A DNA stretch of 64,000 bases from VFJZ01 sp046598415 (GCA_046598415.1 JBKJIG010000081.1:6012-70011), one strand, 5' to 3'; positions 51,290 through 60,946 are shown, counted from the stretch's first letter. The notes: a model not told the origin generated them from the sequence alone. Translations and numbers: made by a program.

Positions 51290-51870
51290 AAATCCTGCAA
51301 ATCAACATGCTCTGAGCTGAGGCTCCCGACGGTTGCATCGCTACCGAACGCGCTAAGCCCGCCTGTGATCGCAAGAAATGCCTGCAAATGAGCGCGTAGA
51401 CAAATTCAGTTGACCGATCGACTGATAATCCTCCAGTCGTCGAGCCGCGTCATTCTTCTTCCTGCAATTCCACGCTTTCGTGGCCGGCCGAACGCCGAGG
51501 TAAGCGAGAGGTCAGCCGCAGGCGTGGGCAGAATCTACCTCGGATCCGCCGACGCCAGTTCATTTCCTCGATAGCCTGAACCGGGAGCCGGCGGTGACGG
51601 CCGCGCCATCGGACTTCCGCGGGCACTCGATCGCCCAAACAGGCTATTCCTGGCCCCAGAACCCAGCGAAATCGCGAGACGGGTTCGGCTGCACGCCGAT
51701 GCAGGCGGCGCGCCGACGCGCTGTATGCTCGCTCGTCCCCGTCGAGAGGAGCGCCGCCAATGCCCGTGAAGGCACTCCACCGTCTCCAAGGCGACTCGCG
51801 GTAACGACGCGCTGCGGGTGATGCCCCAGTTCGACCGCCGTGTGAGCGCGAGTGTGCGAGTATCGGCGGC

Positions 51871-52311
51871 ATGAGCGATCCGCGCACCGCACCGTACGGC
51901 GCCATCCGCTGGGTCGACGTTGACACCCTCGCCCAGGTCGACCCGAGGAACGCGCACATCAGCGACTCGGACTTTTATCTCGTTCGTCGCCATTTCGACG
52001 TCCAGGCGTTCGGCGTCAACGCCGCGACCGGGAACGCCGGCGCCGAGATGATCGAACCACATCACGAGGCCGACGACGAGGCGAACCGGACGAACGGCCA
52101 CCAGGAGCTCTTCGCCGTGATGACCGGACACGCGGTCTTCACGGTCGCCGGGGAAGAGATCGACGCGCCGGCCGGGACGATCGTCTTTGTGCGCGATCCG
52201 GCGCTGCTCCGCGCCGCCCGGGCAGTCGCCGACGACACGGCGATCTTCATGGTCGGAGGACCCGCCGGCGCCCCGTACACCATCTCGCGCTGGGAAGTAC
52301 CGCTCCCGTAA
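51871..52311 (+). CDS. cupin-domain protein, 146 aa
   Basis: A single small beta-barrel: GHQELFAVMTGHAVFTVAGE then IDAPAGTIVFVRDPALLRAA has the cupin motif 1 and 2 spacing, though the metal ligands are reduced: the first motif has H and E, the second has no His. It is likely a binding or sugar-isomerase-like protein, not a dioxygenase. Substrate unknown. Monocistronic, with no strong ribosome binding site. Confidence 0.75.
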   Translation: MSDPRTAPYGAIRWVDVDTLAQVDPRNAHISDSDFYLVRRHFDVQAFGVNAATGNAGAEMIEPHHEADDEANRTNGHQELFAVMTGHAVFTVAGEEIDAPAGTIVFVRDPALLRAARAVADDTAIFMVGGPAGAPYTISRWEVPLP

Positions 52312-52544
52312 CCGAGCAGCGCCCCGCGTCAGCCGCGCAACGCCACACAGCCTTGGGTAGTCGCTAAGTTCGAGGACGTCTATCTGCCGGCGTTCGGGTT
52401 GAGCGCTGCGCTCTGCGTCGTCGAGGCGGCGGCGGAGGTCGGTGATGTCGTCGCGCAAGCCTGCGAGGCCCTCGCCGCATCAGTCCGCGGCGGTACCTCC
52501 CGCTGGCGGAACTCAGCATCCTTTGCCTCACGTCCGAATAACCT

Positions 52545-52564
52545 AAGGAAAACGCGTTATCCTT
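52545..52564. promoter_or_regulatory. 20-bp palindrome upstream of the Fic gene
   Basis: AAGGAAAACG and CGTTATCCTT form an inverted repeat with 9 of 10 pairs. It is 40 bases before the original GTG start of the Fic reading frame (52604). The motif ATCCTTTGC also occurs at 52519 and 52559. Likely an operator; regulator unknown. Confidence 0.45.
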
Positions 52565-52603
52565 TGCTTGATGACGGTGAAGCCAAGGATGATGAGGTAA
52601 CTC

Positions 52604-52729
52604 GTGGCCAGCCCTCCGAAGGCGCCCGGCGTCACGGACCGGGCAGGAAGCTTCCGACGCGTGAGCGGCGGCGGCGAGACGTAGTTCGCGTTCCACCCGC
52701 GGCCGCTTCCGCCGAACCCGGCTCTCCTG
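52604..52729 (+). pseudogene. N-terminal piece of the Fic gene, ended by an in-frame TAG
   Basis: From GTG 52604 the frame reads into the family's usual beginning (SFRRVSGGGET), then TAG (52682-52684), then FAFHPRPLPPNPALL, and continues into the Fic protein. Family members have Tyr at this place, so TAC or TAT to TAG is the simplest explanation. Without readthrough the first 42 residues are lost. Confidence 0.7.
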
Positions 52730-53797
52730 ATGGACCCCGACGTGCAGGAGTTGCTGGATCGAGCCAACCAGGCGCTCGGACGCCTTGACGGGATCACGCT
52801 GCTGCTGCCCGATCCGGACCAGTTCCTGTACGCCTACATCCGGAAGGAAGCCGTGCTCTCGTCGCAGATCGAGGGTACCCAATCATCGCTCTCGGACCTG
52901 CTGCTGTTCGAACACGACGAGGCCCCAGGCGTGCCGGTGGCCGATACACGAGAGACCTCCAACTACATCCGAGCAATGAACCACGGGATCGAGCGGATGC
53001 GTGACGGGTTCCCACTGAGCCTCCGCCTGTTCAGAGAAGTCCACGCCCTGTTACTCGAGTCCGGCCGCGGAGCCGGCCAGGCACCGGGCGAGTTCCGCTC
53101 ATCGCAGAACTGGATCGGCGGCACTCGACCCGGGAACGCACGCTACGTGCCGCCGCCTGCCCACGAGGTAGTGCCCGCCATGGGCGCGCTTGAGAAGTTC
53201 CTTCACAACGATCCGGTGAAGACGCCGGTGCTTGTGAAGGCGGCGCTGGCACACGCCCAGTTCGAGACCATCCACCCGTTCCTGGACGGCAATGGACGCG
53301 TCGGGCGACTCCTGATCACGCTGCTCCTCTGCGCCGAGGAGCAACAGGTCCTGTCCCGGCCGCAGCTCTATCTCAGCCTCTTCCTGAAGCGCAATCGGGA
53401 CGAGTATTACACGCACCTCCAGCGCGTCCGAACCCACGGCGAGTCGGAACAGTGGCTGCGCTTCTTCCTCGAGGGCGTCAACGACGTCGCCGGCTCTGCA
53501 ACCGACACGACCAGGCGACTGCTGACGCTCGTCGAAGAAGACCGGCAGGCGATCCATGGACTGCGCCGCGCCAGCGGATCCGCGCTTCGCCTCCACGAAC
53601 TCGCGATCCGCCAGATCGTCTTCCGGATACCCGAGGCCGCCGACACCCTCGGGCTGTCCGAGGTGACCGTCGCGACCACGGCGGCGCACCTCGCAGCTCT
53701 CGGCATCGTCCGCGAGGCCACCGGCCGGTCGCGCAACAAGCTGTTCGTCTACACCAGATACCTCGCCGTCCTTGAAGAAGGTACGGCCGTCGCGTGA
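52730..53797 (+). CDS. Fic-family protein (AMPylator) with own inhibitory helix
   Basis: 355 residues from ATG 52730. The N-terminal helical domain holds the inhibitory motif SSQIEGTQ; the Fic core is HPFLDGNGRVGRLLITLLL, with catalytic His and all phosphate-binding residues; a C-terminal winged helix (RIPEAADTLGLSEVTVATTA) could bind DNA. Fic enzymes transfer AMP or other nucleotide parts to proteins. It may be a free-standing regulator, since no separate antitoxin gene is next to it. The native protein was probably 42 residues longer. Confidence 0.87.
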   Translation: MDPDVQELLDRANQALGRLDGITLLLPDPDQFLYAYIRKEAVLSSQIEGTQSSLSDLLLFEHDEAPGVPVADTRETSNYIRAMNHGIERMRDGFPLSLRLFREVHALLLESGRGAGQAPGEFRSSQNWIGGTRPGNARYVPPPAHEVVPAMGALEKFLHNDPVKTPVLVKAALAHAQFETIHPFLDGNGRVGRLLITLLLCAEEQQVLSRPQLYLSLFLKRNRDEYYTHLQRVRTHGESEQWLRFFLEGVNDVAGSATDTTRRLLTLVEEDRQAIHGLRRASGSALRLHELAIRQIVFRIPEAADTLGLSEVTVATTAAHLAALGIVREATGRSRNKLFVYTRYLAVLEEGTAVA

Positions 53798-54249
53798 GCA
53801 CCGTTCACACCGCTTCCGAGCCCGACCCCACCACCGAGGTCAACACGAGGTACGCGAGAACCACCGAGACACCCCGAACACAACCGCACCGCCGCGGCCA
53901 ACGTAGCGGGGCCCGTTCCGGCCCTTGGCGACGGCCTGGATCCGGCAGGCCCTCCAGCAAGCGATCGCCGAGCATTCGCGGCCACTACGCCTACCCCGAC
54001 ACCTGCTCTGGGACATCCACCAGATCAAAGACGCGGAGGCAACGCTCCTGCAGCGGCGTGGGCGCCAGCCACGCGCGATCGACGTCGCCGACCACCTCGG
54101 GTGGGCCGAAGGCCGCGTCCACGCCGGCCTCCAGTTCAGCCAAGCACCCGACGAGCCAGACGCGATCGACCTGCTCGACGACCCACTCGGAATCGCCGCC
54201 TAGGAAGACGTGATCACGCGACGCGCAGCCCGCCAGATCGAGCCGCTAA

Positions 54250-55925
54250 CCCGGATTCCTCAGGAAGCGGGGCGTGAGGTGTGGGCGGGTGCGGTGATGT
54301 CCGCCTGAGCAGGGAAGATTCGTGGTGTCGAGACACGAATCAGCCTGCTCAGGGGGATCACCGTGAGGGTGAACGCTACAGCGCGGATCGGTCGGGTCGG
54401 TGTGCTGGCTGATGGTGAGGGTTTGACGAGCCGGGTCGGTACCGCGGCGATCGTGGAGCTGGCGGATCGGGTCGGGCTGACCGCCGGCTTGTCGCGTGCT
54501 GTCGCGGGCCGCACGGTGCGGCGCTCGGCGGTGGATGGCGGGCGGGTGCTGCGCGATCTGATCGTGATGCTCGCCGATGGCGGCGATGCGGTGACCGATC
54601 TGGGCGTGCTGCGTGATCAGCCGGCGCTGTTTGGCGGGGTGGCGTCGAACGCGACCGCCGCCCGCGTCGTGTCCTACGTCGGAGACGACCAGCTGGAGGC
54701 GATCCGTGCGGCTCGCGCTGCGGCGCGGGCGCGGGCCTGGGAGCTGGGCGCGGCGCCCACACGGCTGGTGATCGATGTCGATGCGACGCTGGTCGGCAGC
54801 CATTCCGAGAAGGAGGGTGCGGCGGCGACCTGGAAGCGCGGCTTCGGGTTTCATCCGATGCTCGGCTTCCTGGACGAGACGCGGGAGGCGGTGGGTGGGA
54901 TCCTGCGGCCCGGCAACGCCGGGTCGAACACCGCCGCTGACAAGGCCTGCGTCGTTGCCGAGGCGCTCCGGCAGATCCCCGTCGAGCGGCTCGCCGCGGC
55001 GACCGCGCACGACGCTGCGGAGGCCTGCCGGATCGTGGTGCGGTGCGACTCGGCCGGCGCCACCCACGACCTGCTCGACGGCTGTCGCGAGCTGGGCCTG
55101 CGCTTCTCGGTCGGGTTCGCGATCGACGCGGGCCTGCGCGAGTCGGTGCTGGCGCTGAAGCCGTGGCGCTGGCGCCGCGCGCTGACCAGCGACGACGAGC
55201 TGCGCGAGGGCGCCTGGGTGGCGGAGATCCCGGCCGTGCAGATGCCGGCCGGCTGGCCCGCCGGAGCCGCCTGATCGTCCGCAAGGAACGGCCGCACCCG
55301 GGCGCGCAACTGGCGTTCACGGACATTGACGGGCACCGCTTTCAGCTGGTGTTGACCGACCAGCACGGAGACGCGCGGATCCTGGAGCGTGACCATCGCG
55401 CCCGCGGCGACGCCGAAAACCGCGTCCGAAACGCGAAGGATTGCGGGCTGCGGAACCTCCCGTTCAAGGCGTTCGCGGACAACGAAGTGTGGCTGGAGCT
55501 GGTCCTGTGCGCGGCCGATCTGATCGCCTGGACACAAGCGCTGCTGCTGGACGGCGCGCTCAAAACGGCCGAGCCGAAGACGCTCCGCTACCGGATCCTG
55601 CACGTCGCCGGGCGCCTCACCCGCCACGGCCGCCGCGAGACGCTCCACCTCCCCGCCGGCTGGCCCTGGCGCGACCAGATCCTCGCCGCCGCCCGCCGTC
55701 TCGACGCGCTCCCAGCGCCGTAGCGGTACGCGCGGCGCGCCTCGCGATCACCAGCCCGGACACCCGCCCGCGCCGCGCTGCGCCGACACCAGCGCCGAGC
55801 CCGCCAACACCGACCCGCACCGCCGTCCGCGACCACCGAACAGGCGCCACACCCCGCACCACACCGACCGACACCCCGAACAGCCGGCGCGAACGCCACT
55901 CACGCCGCTTCCTGAGGAATCCGGG
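54250..55925 (+). mobile_element. IS1380-family insertion sequence, 1676 bp
   Basis: Perfect 21-base inverted repeats, left beginning CCCGGATTCCTCAGGAAGCG (54250-54270), right at 55905-55925. The target CTAA is duplicated at 54246-54249 and 55926-55929. Length and repeat type fit IS1380. Sharp ends and an exact target duplication suggest a recent insertion. Confidence 0.93.
54363..55723 (+). pseudogene. IS1380-family transposase with a -1 frameshift
   Basis: Frame 1 (54363-55274, GTG start) has the DDE parts RLVIDVDATLVGSHSEKEG and RIVVRCDSAGATHDLLD, ending with TGA. The rest (about 55259-55723) is one frame back: RLIVRKERPHPGAQLAFTDI, RARGDAENRVRNAKDCGLR (the Glu region) and TLRYRILHVAGRLTRHGRR. 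The switch is near GCCGGAGCC (about 55258-55266). It is either a one-base deletion or a programmed -1 shift; a mutation is more likely as this family is usually one frame. Confidence 0.85.
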
Positions 55926-56529
55926 CTAACGTTGCGCGAGCGCGAAGTCCTCGAGCTGCGCCAGGCCGACGTGCCGGTCCGCGAGATCGGTCGGCGGCTC
56001 GGCATCTCCGGACAGCGCGTCAGCGTGATCGAACAGCGCGCGCGCCAGGCTGGCGCTCGCCGCAACACGCTGACCGCCCCCACGCCACAGCAGCTCGCCG
56101 CCACGTCAACGAAAGGGATAACGTCTCCACGGAGGGTGACCGTCGATCACGTCCTGCCGGGACTACCGGACGCTCGTGAGACGTCTCGGGGGTTGCTCGG
56201 GTGGTAAGCGATTGGGCGCGTCGGATCCGCACAACGCGCCCCGGGACGTCACCGGACGCACGAGCGCTGAAGGAATCTGGCGGTTCGGGTACGTCCACTC
56301 GCAACTGTCCGACCATCCGCGGGCGCCGGTAGCTCCGTCGGCTCCGACAGCGACAACTGCGCCGGCATGTCGATCGTGAGCCGGCCGCGGTCAATCCCGC
56401 GGCCGCTGAGTCAAGGTCGAGAGGGGTTGGCGTCGACGAACGACATCGTCCAGTCGCCGGACACGGCGACGCCGCGGACGAATCGCGCGCCGTCGAGCGC
56501 GAATGTGATGGAGTGCCGTTGTCGGTAGC

Positions 56530-56660
56530 GACCAGTTGCCGCCGCGCAGCCCGAGGGCCCGCACCAGCGCCGCCACGATCCACGGGTCGAGCTGCGTGCC
56601 GGCCGAGCGCTCCAGTTGGCGGATCGCGTCGGTGTAAGATCGGCTGGGCTTGAGCCGGCG
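56530..56660 (-). pseudogene. HD-GYP-domain C-terminal remnant
   Basis: About 40 residues: SYTDAIRQLERSAGTQLDPW then IVAALVRALGLRGG, the last helices of an HD-GYP domain. No upstream or downstream coding belongs to it. The stretch 56208-56795 contains nothing else recognised. Confidence 0.6.
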
Positions 56661-56795
56661 GTCGTCGGTGGTCGCCGGCCACCGACCCGGCCGCCGTGTC
56701 GTGCGCGCTGGCGCCAAAGGGTCTAGAGTCGGCCTCGGCAATGCCTCCGGCCGGGGTCGGTCCGCTCCGTGCCCGGGGGGCAACGGAGGGAAGCT

Positions 56796-58670
56796 ATGTC
56801 TCGACGTCCTGTTCTGGCGCGGCTCGCAATCGCGGCCGCGGGGATATTGATCGCCGTGGGAGTGGCGGCGGCAGCGTCCGGCGAGCCGGATGGCGGCGTC
56901 ACCGTCGCTGATGGCGCCCGGGACGCACAGCAGCACGGGGTGACGGCGGGTCACCTGGAGCCCTCGGGGACGAGGGCCAATGTCGATCTCGTCAGCAAGT
57001 TGAAGCTCAAGAATGTCGTGCCGGAGAAGATCGCCGATGTCGGCATCTTCAACGGGTACGCCTACCTTGCGGCCTGGGGCGTCGTGACCTGCAAGTACAA
57101 CGGCGTGCATGTCGTCGATGTGCGGAATCCGTCGACCCCCAAAGAGGTGGCGTTCATCGGCTCCAAGGAGGGGAGCTATCCGGGCGAGGGCGTGCAGGCG
57201 TTGCACATCGATACGCCCTCGTTCGTCGGCGACGTCCTCGTCACCAACAACGAGAAGTGCAAGGAGCCGGCCGGCTTCGGAGGCATGAACATCTACGACA
57301 TCACGAAGCCGACCGCGCCGACGCCGCTCACCGAGGGCTTTGGCGACTCGCTCGTGCCCGGTGCGGGCAAGAAGGATGCGCACGAGATCCACAGCGTGTT
57401 CGCCTGGGACGCCGGCGACCGGGCGTTCACGGTGATGGTGGACAACGAGGAGGCCTTCGATGTCGACATCGTCGAGATCACCGACCCACGGAAGCCTGTG
57501 CTGATCGCCGAGTACGACCTCGACCAGAGGTTCCCGCAGATCCTCCAGGCTGCGCCCGCGAACCTCCGTTCGGTCTTCCTGCATGATCTGGTCGTCAAGC
57601 AGATCGCCGGGCGGCAGGTGATGCTGCTGTCGTACTGGGACGCGGGCTACGTGAAGGTCGACGTCACGGACCCGACGAACATCACCTATCTCGGTGATAC
57701 CGACTTTACGAACCCCGACCCGGAGGCCGCGGAGAGCGGCTTGATCGTCCCGCCCGAGGGCAACGGCCACCAGGCGGAGTTCACCAGCGACAACCGGTAC
57801 GTGATCGGGGCCGATGAGGACTTCGATCCGTTCTCGCTGCAGGCGCGAAACGTCACCGACGGCACCGACCTGGCCGCCAGTCAGGGCAGTGATACCCGGC
57901 AGCTCGCCGAGGGGCAGACGATCGAGGGCGGGTCGGTGTTCGTCGGTCGTGCCTGTCCCGGCGACGCCGCGGTCCCGGCCGGTTCCGCGAGCACCGTCGA
58001 CATCGCGGTCGTCGAGCGCGGCGTCTGCACCTTCACGGAGAAGGTCGCCAGCGTCCTCGCCGCCGGCGGGTACGACGCCGTGCTGGTCTTCAACCGGGTC
58101 GGCTCGGATGCCTGCAACCAGTCGCTCGGCATGAGCGTCGAGGGCGACATCCCGACCTTTGGCGTGGCACCGCGCCAGCAGGGCTTCGCGCTCTTCGGCG
58201 CCGAGGGCCTGTACGACGACGCCGCGTGCCTCGCGGCGCCCGCCGGATCCCAGCTCGCGCCGATCGCGATCGGGGCGCATGGCGACACGCTGCGCTTCTC
58301 GTCAACCTTCGACGGCTGGGGCTACGTCCACCTGTTCCGCAACCAGAACGGCAAGATGGCCGAGCTCGACACCTACGCCATCCCACAGGCGCACGACCCG
58401 GCCTTCGCCAGAGGGTTCGGAGACCTGTCGGTACACGAGGTCGCTACCTCGGCTCGACGAGCCGACCTGGCGTACTTCTCCTACTACTCCGGCGGCTTCC
58501 GCGTGGCGAAGATCCAGAGCGGCAAGCTGGTCGAGGTCGGGCACTTCATCGACGTCGGCGGCAACAACTTCTGGGGTGTGCAGGTCTTCCAAAGCGGCGG
58601 CCAGGAGTACGTCGCAGCAAGCGACCGCGACTTCGGCCTCTACATCTTCAAGTACACCGGATCAGCCTGA
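56796..58670 (+). CDS. secreted LVIVD-repeat protein with PA domain
   Basis: 624 residues. A Sec signal peptide (LARLAIAAAGILIAVGVAAA) precedes a beta-propeller of LVIVD-type repeats (GVHVVDVRNPSTPKEVAF, GMNIYDITKPTAPTPL, VDIVEITDPRKPVLIAEYDL, GYVKVDVTDPTNITYLGD). At about 365-490 sits a PA domain (VDIAVVERGVCTFTEKV, GYDAVLVFNRVGSDACNQS) that interrupts the propeller. The chain ends with two more repeats. It probably binds a peptide or surface ligand outside the cell; no catalytic residues are seen. GGAGGG precedes the ATG. Confidence 0.88.
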   Translation: MSRRPVLARLAIAAAGILIAVGVAAAASGEPDGGVTVADGARDAQQHGVTAGHLEPSGTRANVDLVSKLKLKNVVPEKIADVGIFNGYAYLAAWGVVTCKYNGVHVVDVRNPSTPKEVAFIGSKEGSYPGEGVQALHIDTPSFVGDVLVTNNEKCKEPAGFGGMNIYDITKPTAPTPLTEGFGDSLVPGAGKKDAHEIHSVFAWDAGDRAFTVMVDNEEAFDVDIVEITDPRKPVLIAEYDLDQRFPQILQAAPANLRSVFLHDLVVKQIAGRQVMLLSYWDAGYVKVDVTDPTNITYLGDTDFTNPDPEAAESGLIVPPEGNGHQAEFTSDNRYVIGADEDFDPFSLQARNVTDGTDLAASQGSDTRQLAEGQTIEGGSVFVGRACPGDAAVPAGSASTVDIAVVERGVCTFTEKVASVLAAGGYDAVLVFNRVGSDACNQSLGMSVEGDIPTFGVAPRQQGFALFGAEGLYDDAACLAAPAGSQLAPIAIGAHGDTLRFSSTFDGWGYVHLFRNQNGKMAELDTYAIPQAHDPAFARGFGDLSVHEVATSARRADLAYFSYYSGGFRVAKIQSGKLVEVGHFIDVGGNNFWGVQVFQSGGQEYVAASDRDFGLYIFKYTGSA

Positions 58671-58826
58671 CACGAGCTTCGCAGGGGCCGGCCACAGCCG
58701 GCCCCTGCGGAGCAACGTGTGCGGGAGAGGACTGAACCGCCCCGGGTTGACCACGCCGGCGCCGCCTGGTTTACTCGGCCGTACGCCGCATCGGCAGCGG
58801 CGTTCGACGCAGAGGTGACACGAAGC

Positions 58827-59159
58827 ATGCCGCCCGCAGCCGGTCGACCTTCCAGACGGACGACGCTCGTCGCACGCGTGTTCCTGGTCGTCTGCGCCGT
58901 GCTCGCAGCCGTGGAGCTCGTCATCGGAAATGGCTGGATCGGACTGTTCCTGGTCGGCGCGGTGGTGCTGGTCGGAGCCGGTCTTGCCGCGCCGCGTTCG
59001 ATGCCGACGTGGCTGGCGACGACACTCGTCATCGGCGGCGCGCTGATCGGGGGCATGATGCTGGTGTGGACGGTCATCGGCGCGCTCCTCGCCGTCGCAC
59101 TGGTCGCGTTCTCCATCCTGGACACGCGTCGAGGCGACCCACCGCCCAGCCCGGCGTAG
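58827..59159 (+). CDS. small integral membrane protein, 110 aa
   Basis: Four hydrophobic stretches: LVARVFLVVCAVLAAVELVI, WIGLFLVGAVVLVGAGLAA, TLVIGGALIGGMMLVWTVIG and ALLAVALVAFSIL. No family is recognised. The ATG at 58827 comes after a short unstructured in-frame region and GACACGAAGC; a start at 58719 is possible. It is followed by remnants. Confidence 0.5.
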   Translation: MPPAAGRPSRRTTLVARVFLVVCAVLAAVELVIGNGWIGLFLVGAVVLVGAGLAAPRSMPTWLATTLVIGGALIGGMMLVWTVIGALLAVALVAFSILDTRRGDPPPSPA

Positions 59160-59387
59160 CTGCGCCCATGCCGCTCCCGCCTGGCATCGCCGCGGACGAT
59201 TTCCGCGTGCGCCAGGACCGCGCGCGGGCCACGACCGATGTCAATCAGTGCGCCGGTCGCTTGTCACCGCCAGGATGCTGCGGGACGAGACCGATCGGCG
59301 TGAGATCAGCGTGCGGGCACTGATTCGGCGGCCCGTGCGGGACGGTAGATGCACACCAATCAACCAGTTCCGCCAAGAGGCGCGCGG

Positions 59388-59929
59388 GCTGAACTCGCCC
59401 CGCTCCTGGCGTACGGATAGCCGGCGATGGTGGCGGTCGACCGGATGCCGTATCCGGGGGCGAATCAGATGCTCGACGCCGCGTACCCGCGCGGCGCCCG
59501 CAACTACTGGAGTCGAGCTTCGTGCAGGGTCTCGACGACGACCTGATCGACGTCATGATCGAACGATTCGCACGTGCGCCGCCCCCCATGACCGCAATGA
59601 TCTAAGAGCACTTCCACGGCCAAGTCACGCGCGTCGCCGTGTCCGACGCCGCATTCCCGCATCGCCAGCCAGGCTACAACCTGGTCATGACCTCGGTCTG
59701 GACCGATGTGTCCACCGATGACCAGAACACCACCTGGACGCGGGACACGTTCGCAGCGATGCAGCCGCACTTCGCGGCTCGCCGCTACGTCAACTACCTC
59801 GACGCGGACGACACCGGCGAGATCGTCCGATCGGCGTACGGCCCGAATCACGCGCGCCTCTCAGACATCAAGCGCCGCTACGACCCCGACAACGTGTTCC
59901 GCCTGAACGCGAACATCGAGCCCGCCTGA
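59388..59929 (+). pseudogene. FAD-linked oxidase (BBE type), C-terminal decayed remnant
   Basis: Reads as AELAPLLAYG, in-frame TAG, PAMVAVDRMPYPGANQMLDA, ARNYW, frameshift near 59508, SSFVQGLDDDLIDVMIERF, in-frame TAA (about 59603), EHFHGQVTRVAVSDAAFPHR, then RYVNYLDADDTGEIV and the BBE end KRRYDPDNVFRLNANIEP. These are the last 180 residues of a berberine-bridge-type oxidase. Two stops and a frameshift make it dead. Confidence 0.8.
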
Positions 59930-59985
59930 GCGGCAAGGCAAACCCCCCGCCCGCGGTGGCGGCTCCTCGGCGGGAAAGGCGGCCG

Positions 59986-60020
59986 CGATTCCTGTCGGCC
60001 CATCAAGGAATAGAGCCAAA
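59986..60020 (+). repeat. attachment-site repeat, copy 4
   Basis: CGATTCCTGTCGGCCCATC (one C fewer than the tRNA) then AATAGAGCCAAA, which is also what follows the intact tRNA at 41516-41527. Only the last 19 bases of the tRNA part remain, but the right flank agrees with copies 1 and 2, so it is a good candidate for the original chromosome junction. It separates the oxidase remnant from the amine-oxidase remnant. Confidence 0.65.
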
Positions 60021-60099
60021 CGAGATCACGGAGGAGGCCGTCGAGCCGGTCGGGGCGGCGAGCGTCGCCGAAACCCCGGCGCTCATCCGCTGCACGCCG

Positions 60100-60471
60100 T
60101 CAGCGGGCCGACATCGAGGGACGAAGGACCGCGGCGACCTCGGCGGCGGCTCGCTCACCGGACCGCACGGCCCCGTCCATGTATCCGTTCCACACGTCGG
60201 CGGTCTCGGCGCCCGCGAAGTGGATGCGCCCGACCGCTTGTCGCATGGCGGCCCCGTACTGCGTCCACGCATTGGGCGTGAGTCGACCGCCGTAGCAGCC
60301 GCGCGACCACTCATCGGCGGCCCAGTCGTGCTCGATGTACTCGCGCTCTCGCACACGCGGCAGATTCTCATGGGGAACTTGGGGCAGGTTGAGTCCCACG
60401 GAACGAGGCAGGCGTCGCCGCCGCACGAGATCGAGATTTGGCGCGCATCGAAGTACCGGGCTGTCGGTCAC
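60100..60471 (-). pseudogene. flavin amine oxidase, C-terminal fragment
   Basis: From EYIEHDWAADEWSRGCYGGR to AVGRIHFAGAETADVWNGYM and DGAVRSGERAAAEVAAVLRP: the end of a monoamine-oxidase-type flavoprotein with its FAD-binding GAET motif. The 40 residues before it do not fit the family, so the frame breaks near 60340. The stretch 60472-60946 holds no gene I can support. Confidence 0.78.
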
Positions 60472-60946
60472 CGACAGCTGTGTGCGATTCCGGCCTCCCC
60501 AGCCGTCCGTCTCTACGAATGGAACGCGCTTGGGTCGCCACCATGGAAGACGATGATTCTGCCTCCCAAGCAGTTCGCACAGCAGCCTGGAGGTCGATCT
60601 CGTTAAGGCAGGCCGTGCGTGCGTGCGCGAGCCTTCAGGATGGGCGTGGAGGGCTACGAAGGCCGCATAAGGGCCGCTTTCCGTTCTTCATTAAATCAGG
60701 AGAAGGAAACGACTGTCCCTATTTATTCCGAGCTTAGAGTGGCTCGCCGTAAGCCTCGCGCAGTGTCCAGCTGGAACGCTTGGGGGCGGCTGCCCGGAGT
60801 CGGGGTGTGCGCGCCGACTCTCAAGTAGACTGTAGCGCTAGACGCCAAGCAGCCGGCCCATTGCTCGAATGCCGATGACTACGTCACAATGATCGACGTA
60901 AGCTTTGTCCGATCCCTTGTCTACGATTCCCGCCGGAGGGAGGCAG

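Larger units (their letters stand above)
53925..56207 (+). pseudogene. sigma-70-family factor, N-truncated and split by an IS1380-type element
   Basis: Left part (53925-54249): TAWIRQALQQAIAEHSRPLR is region 2.4 and LLQRRGRQPRAIDVADHLGW region 3. An in-frame TAG (54201-54203) breaks it. Right part (55930-56207): LREREVLELRQADVPVREIG and RRLGISGQRVSVIEQRARQ, region 4. Joining across the element and one CTAA copy restores the frame QIEPLTLREREVLELR. The N-terminal region 2.1-2.3 is missing from the start. Not functional as it stands. Confidence 0.85.

Noticed and set aside
51421..51446. Possible fifth att copy (TAATCCTCC)
   Set aside because: Only 9 consecutive bases plus scattered matches to the tRNA end; could be chance.
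51535..52458. 307-codon minus-strand frame starting MRDDITDLRRRLDDAERSA
   Set aside because: The first 30 residues look coiled-coil-like, but the rest is antisense to the cupin gene without motif; too weak to list.
52730..54203. Fic plus the downstream frame as a toxin-antitoxin pair
   Set aside because: The downstream frame is a sigma-70 fragment, and the Fic protein has its own inhibitory motif.
41510..60020. Tyrosine or serine integrase of the islands
   Set aside because: No frame shows the R-H-R-Y or serine recombinase motifs; only DDE transposases were found.
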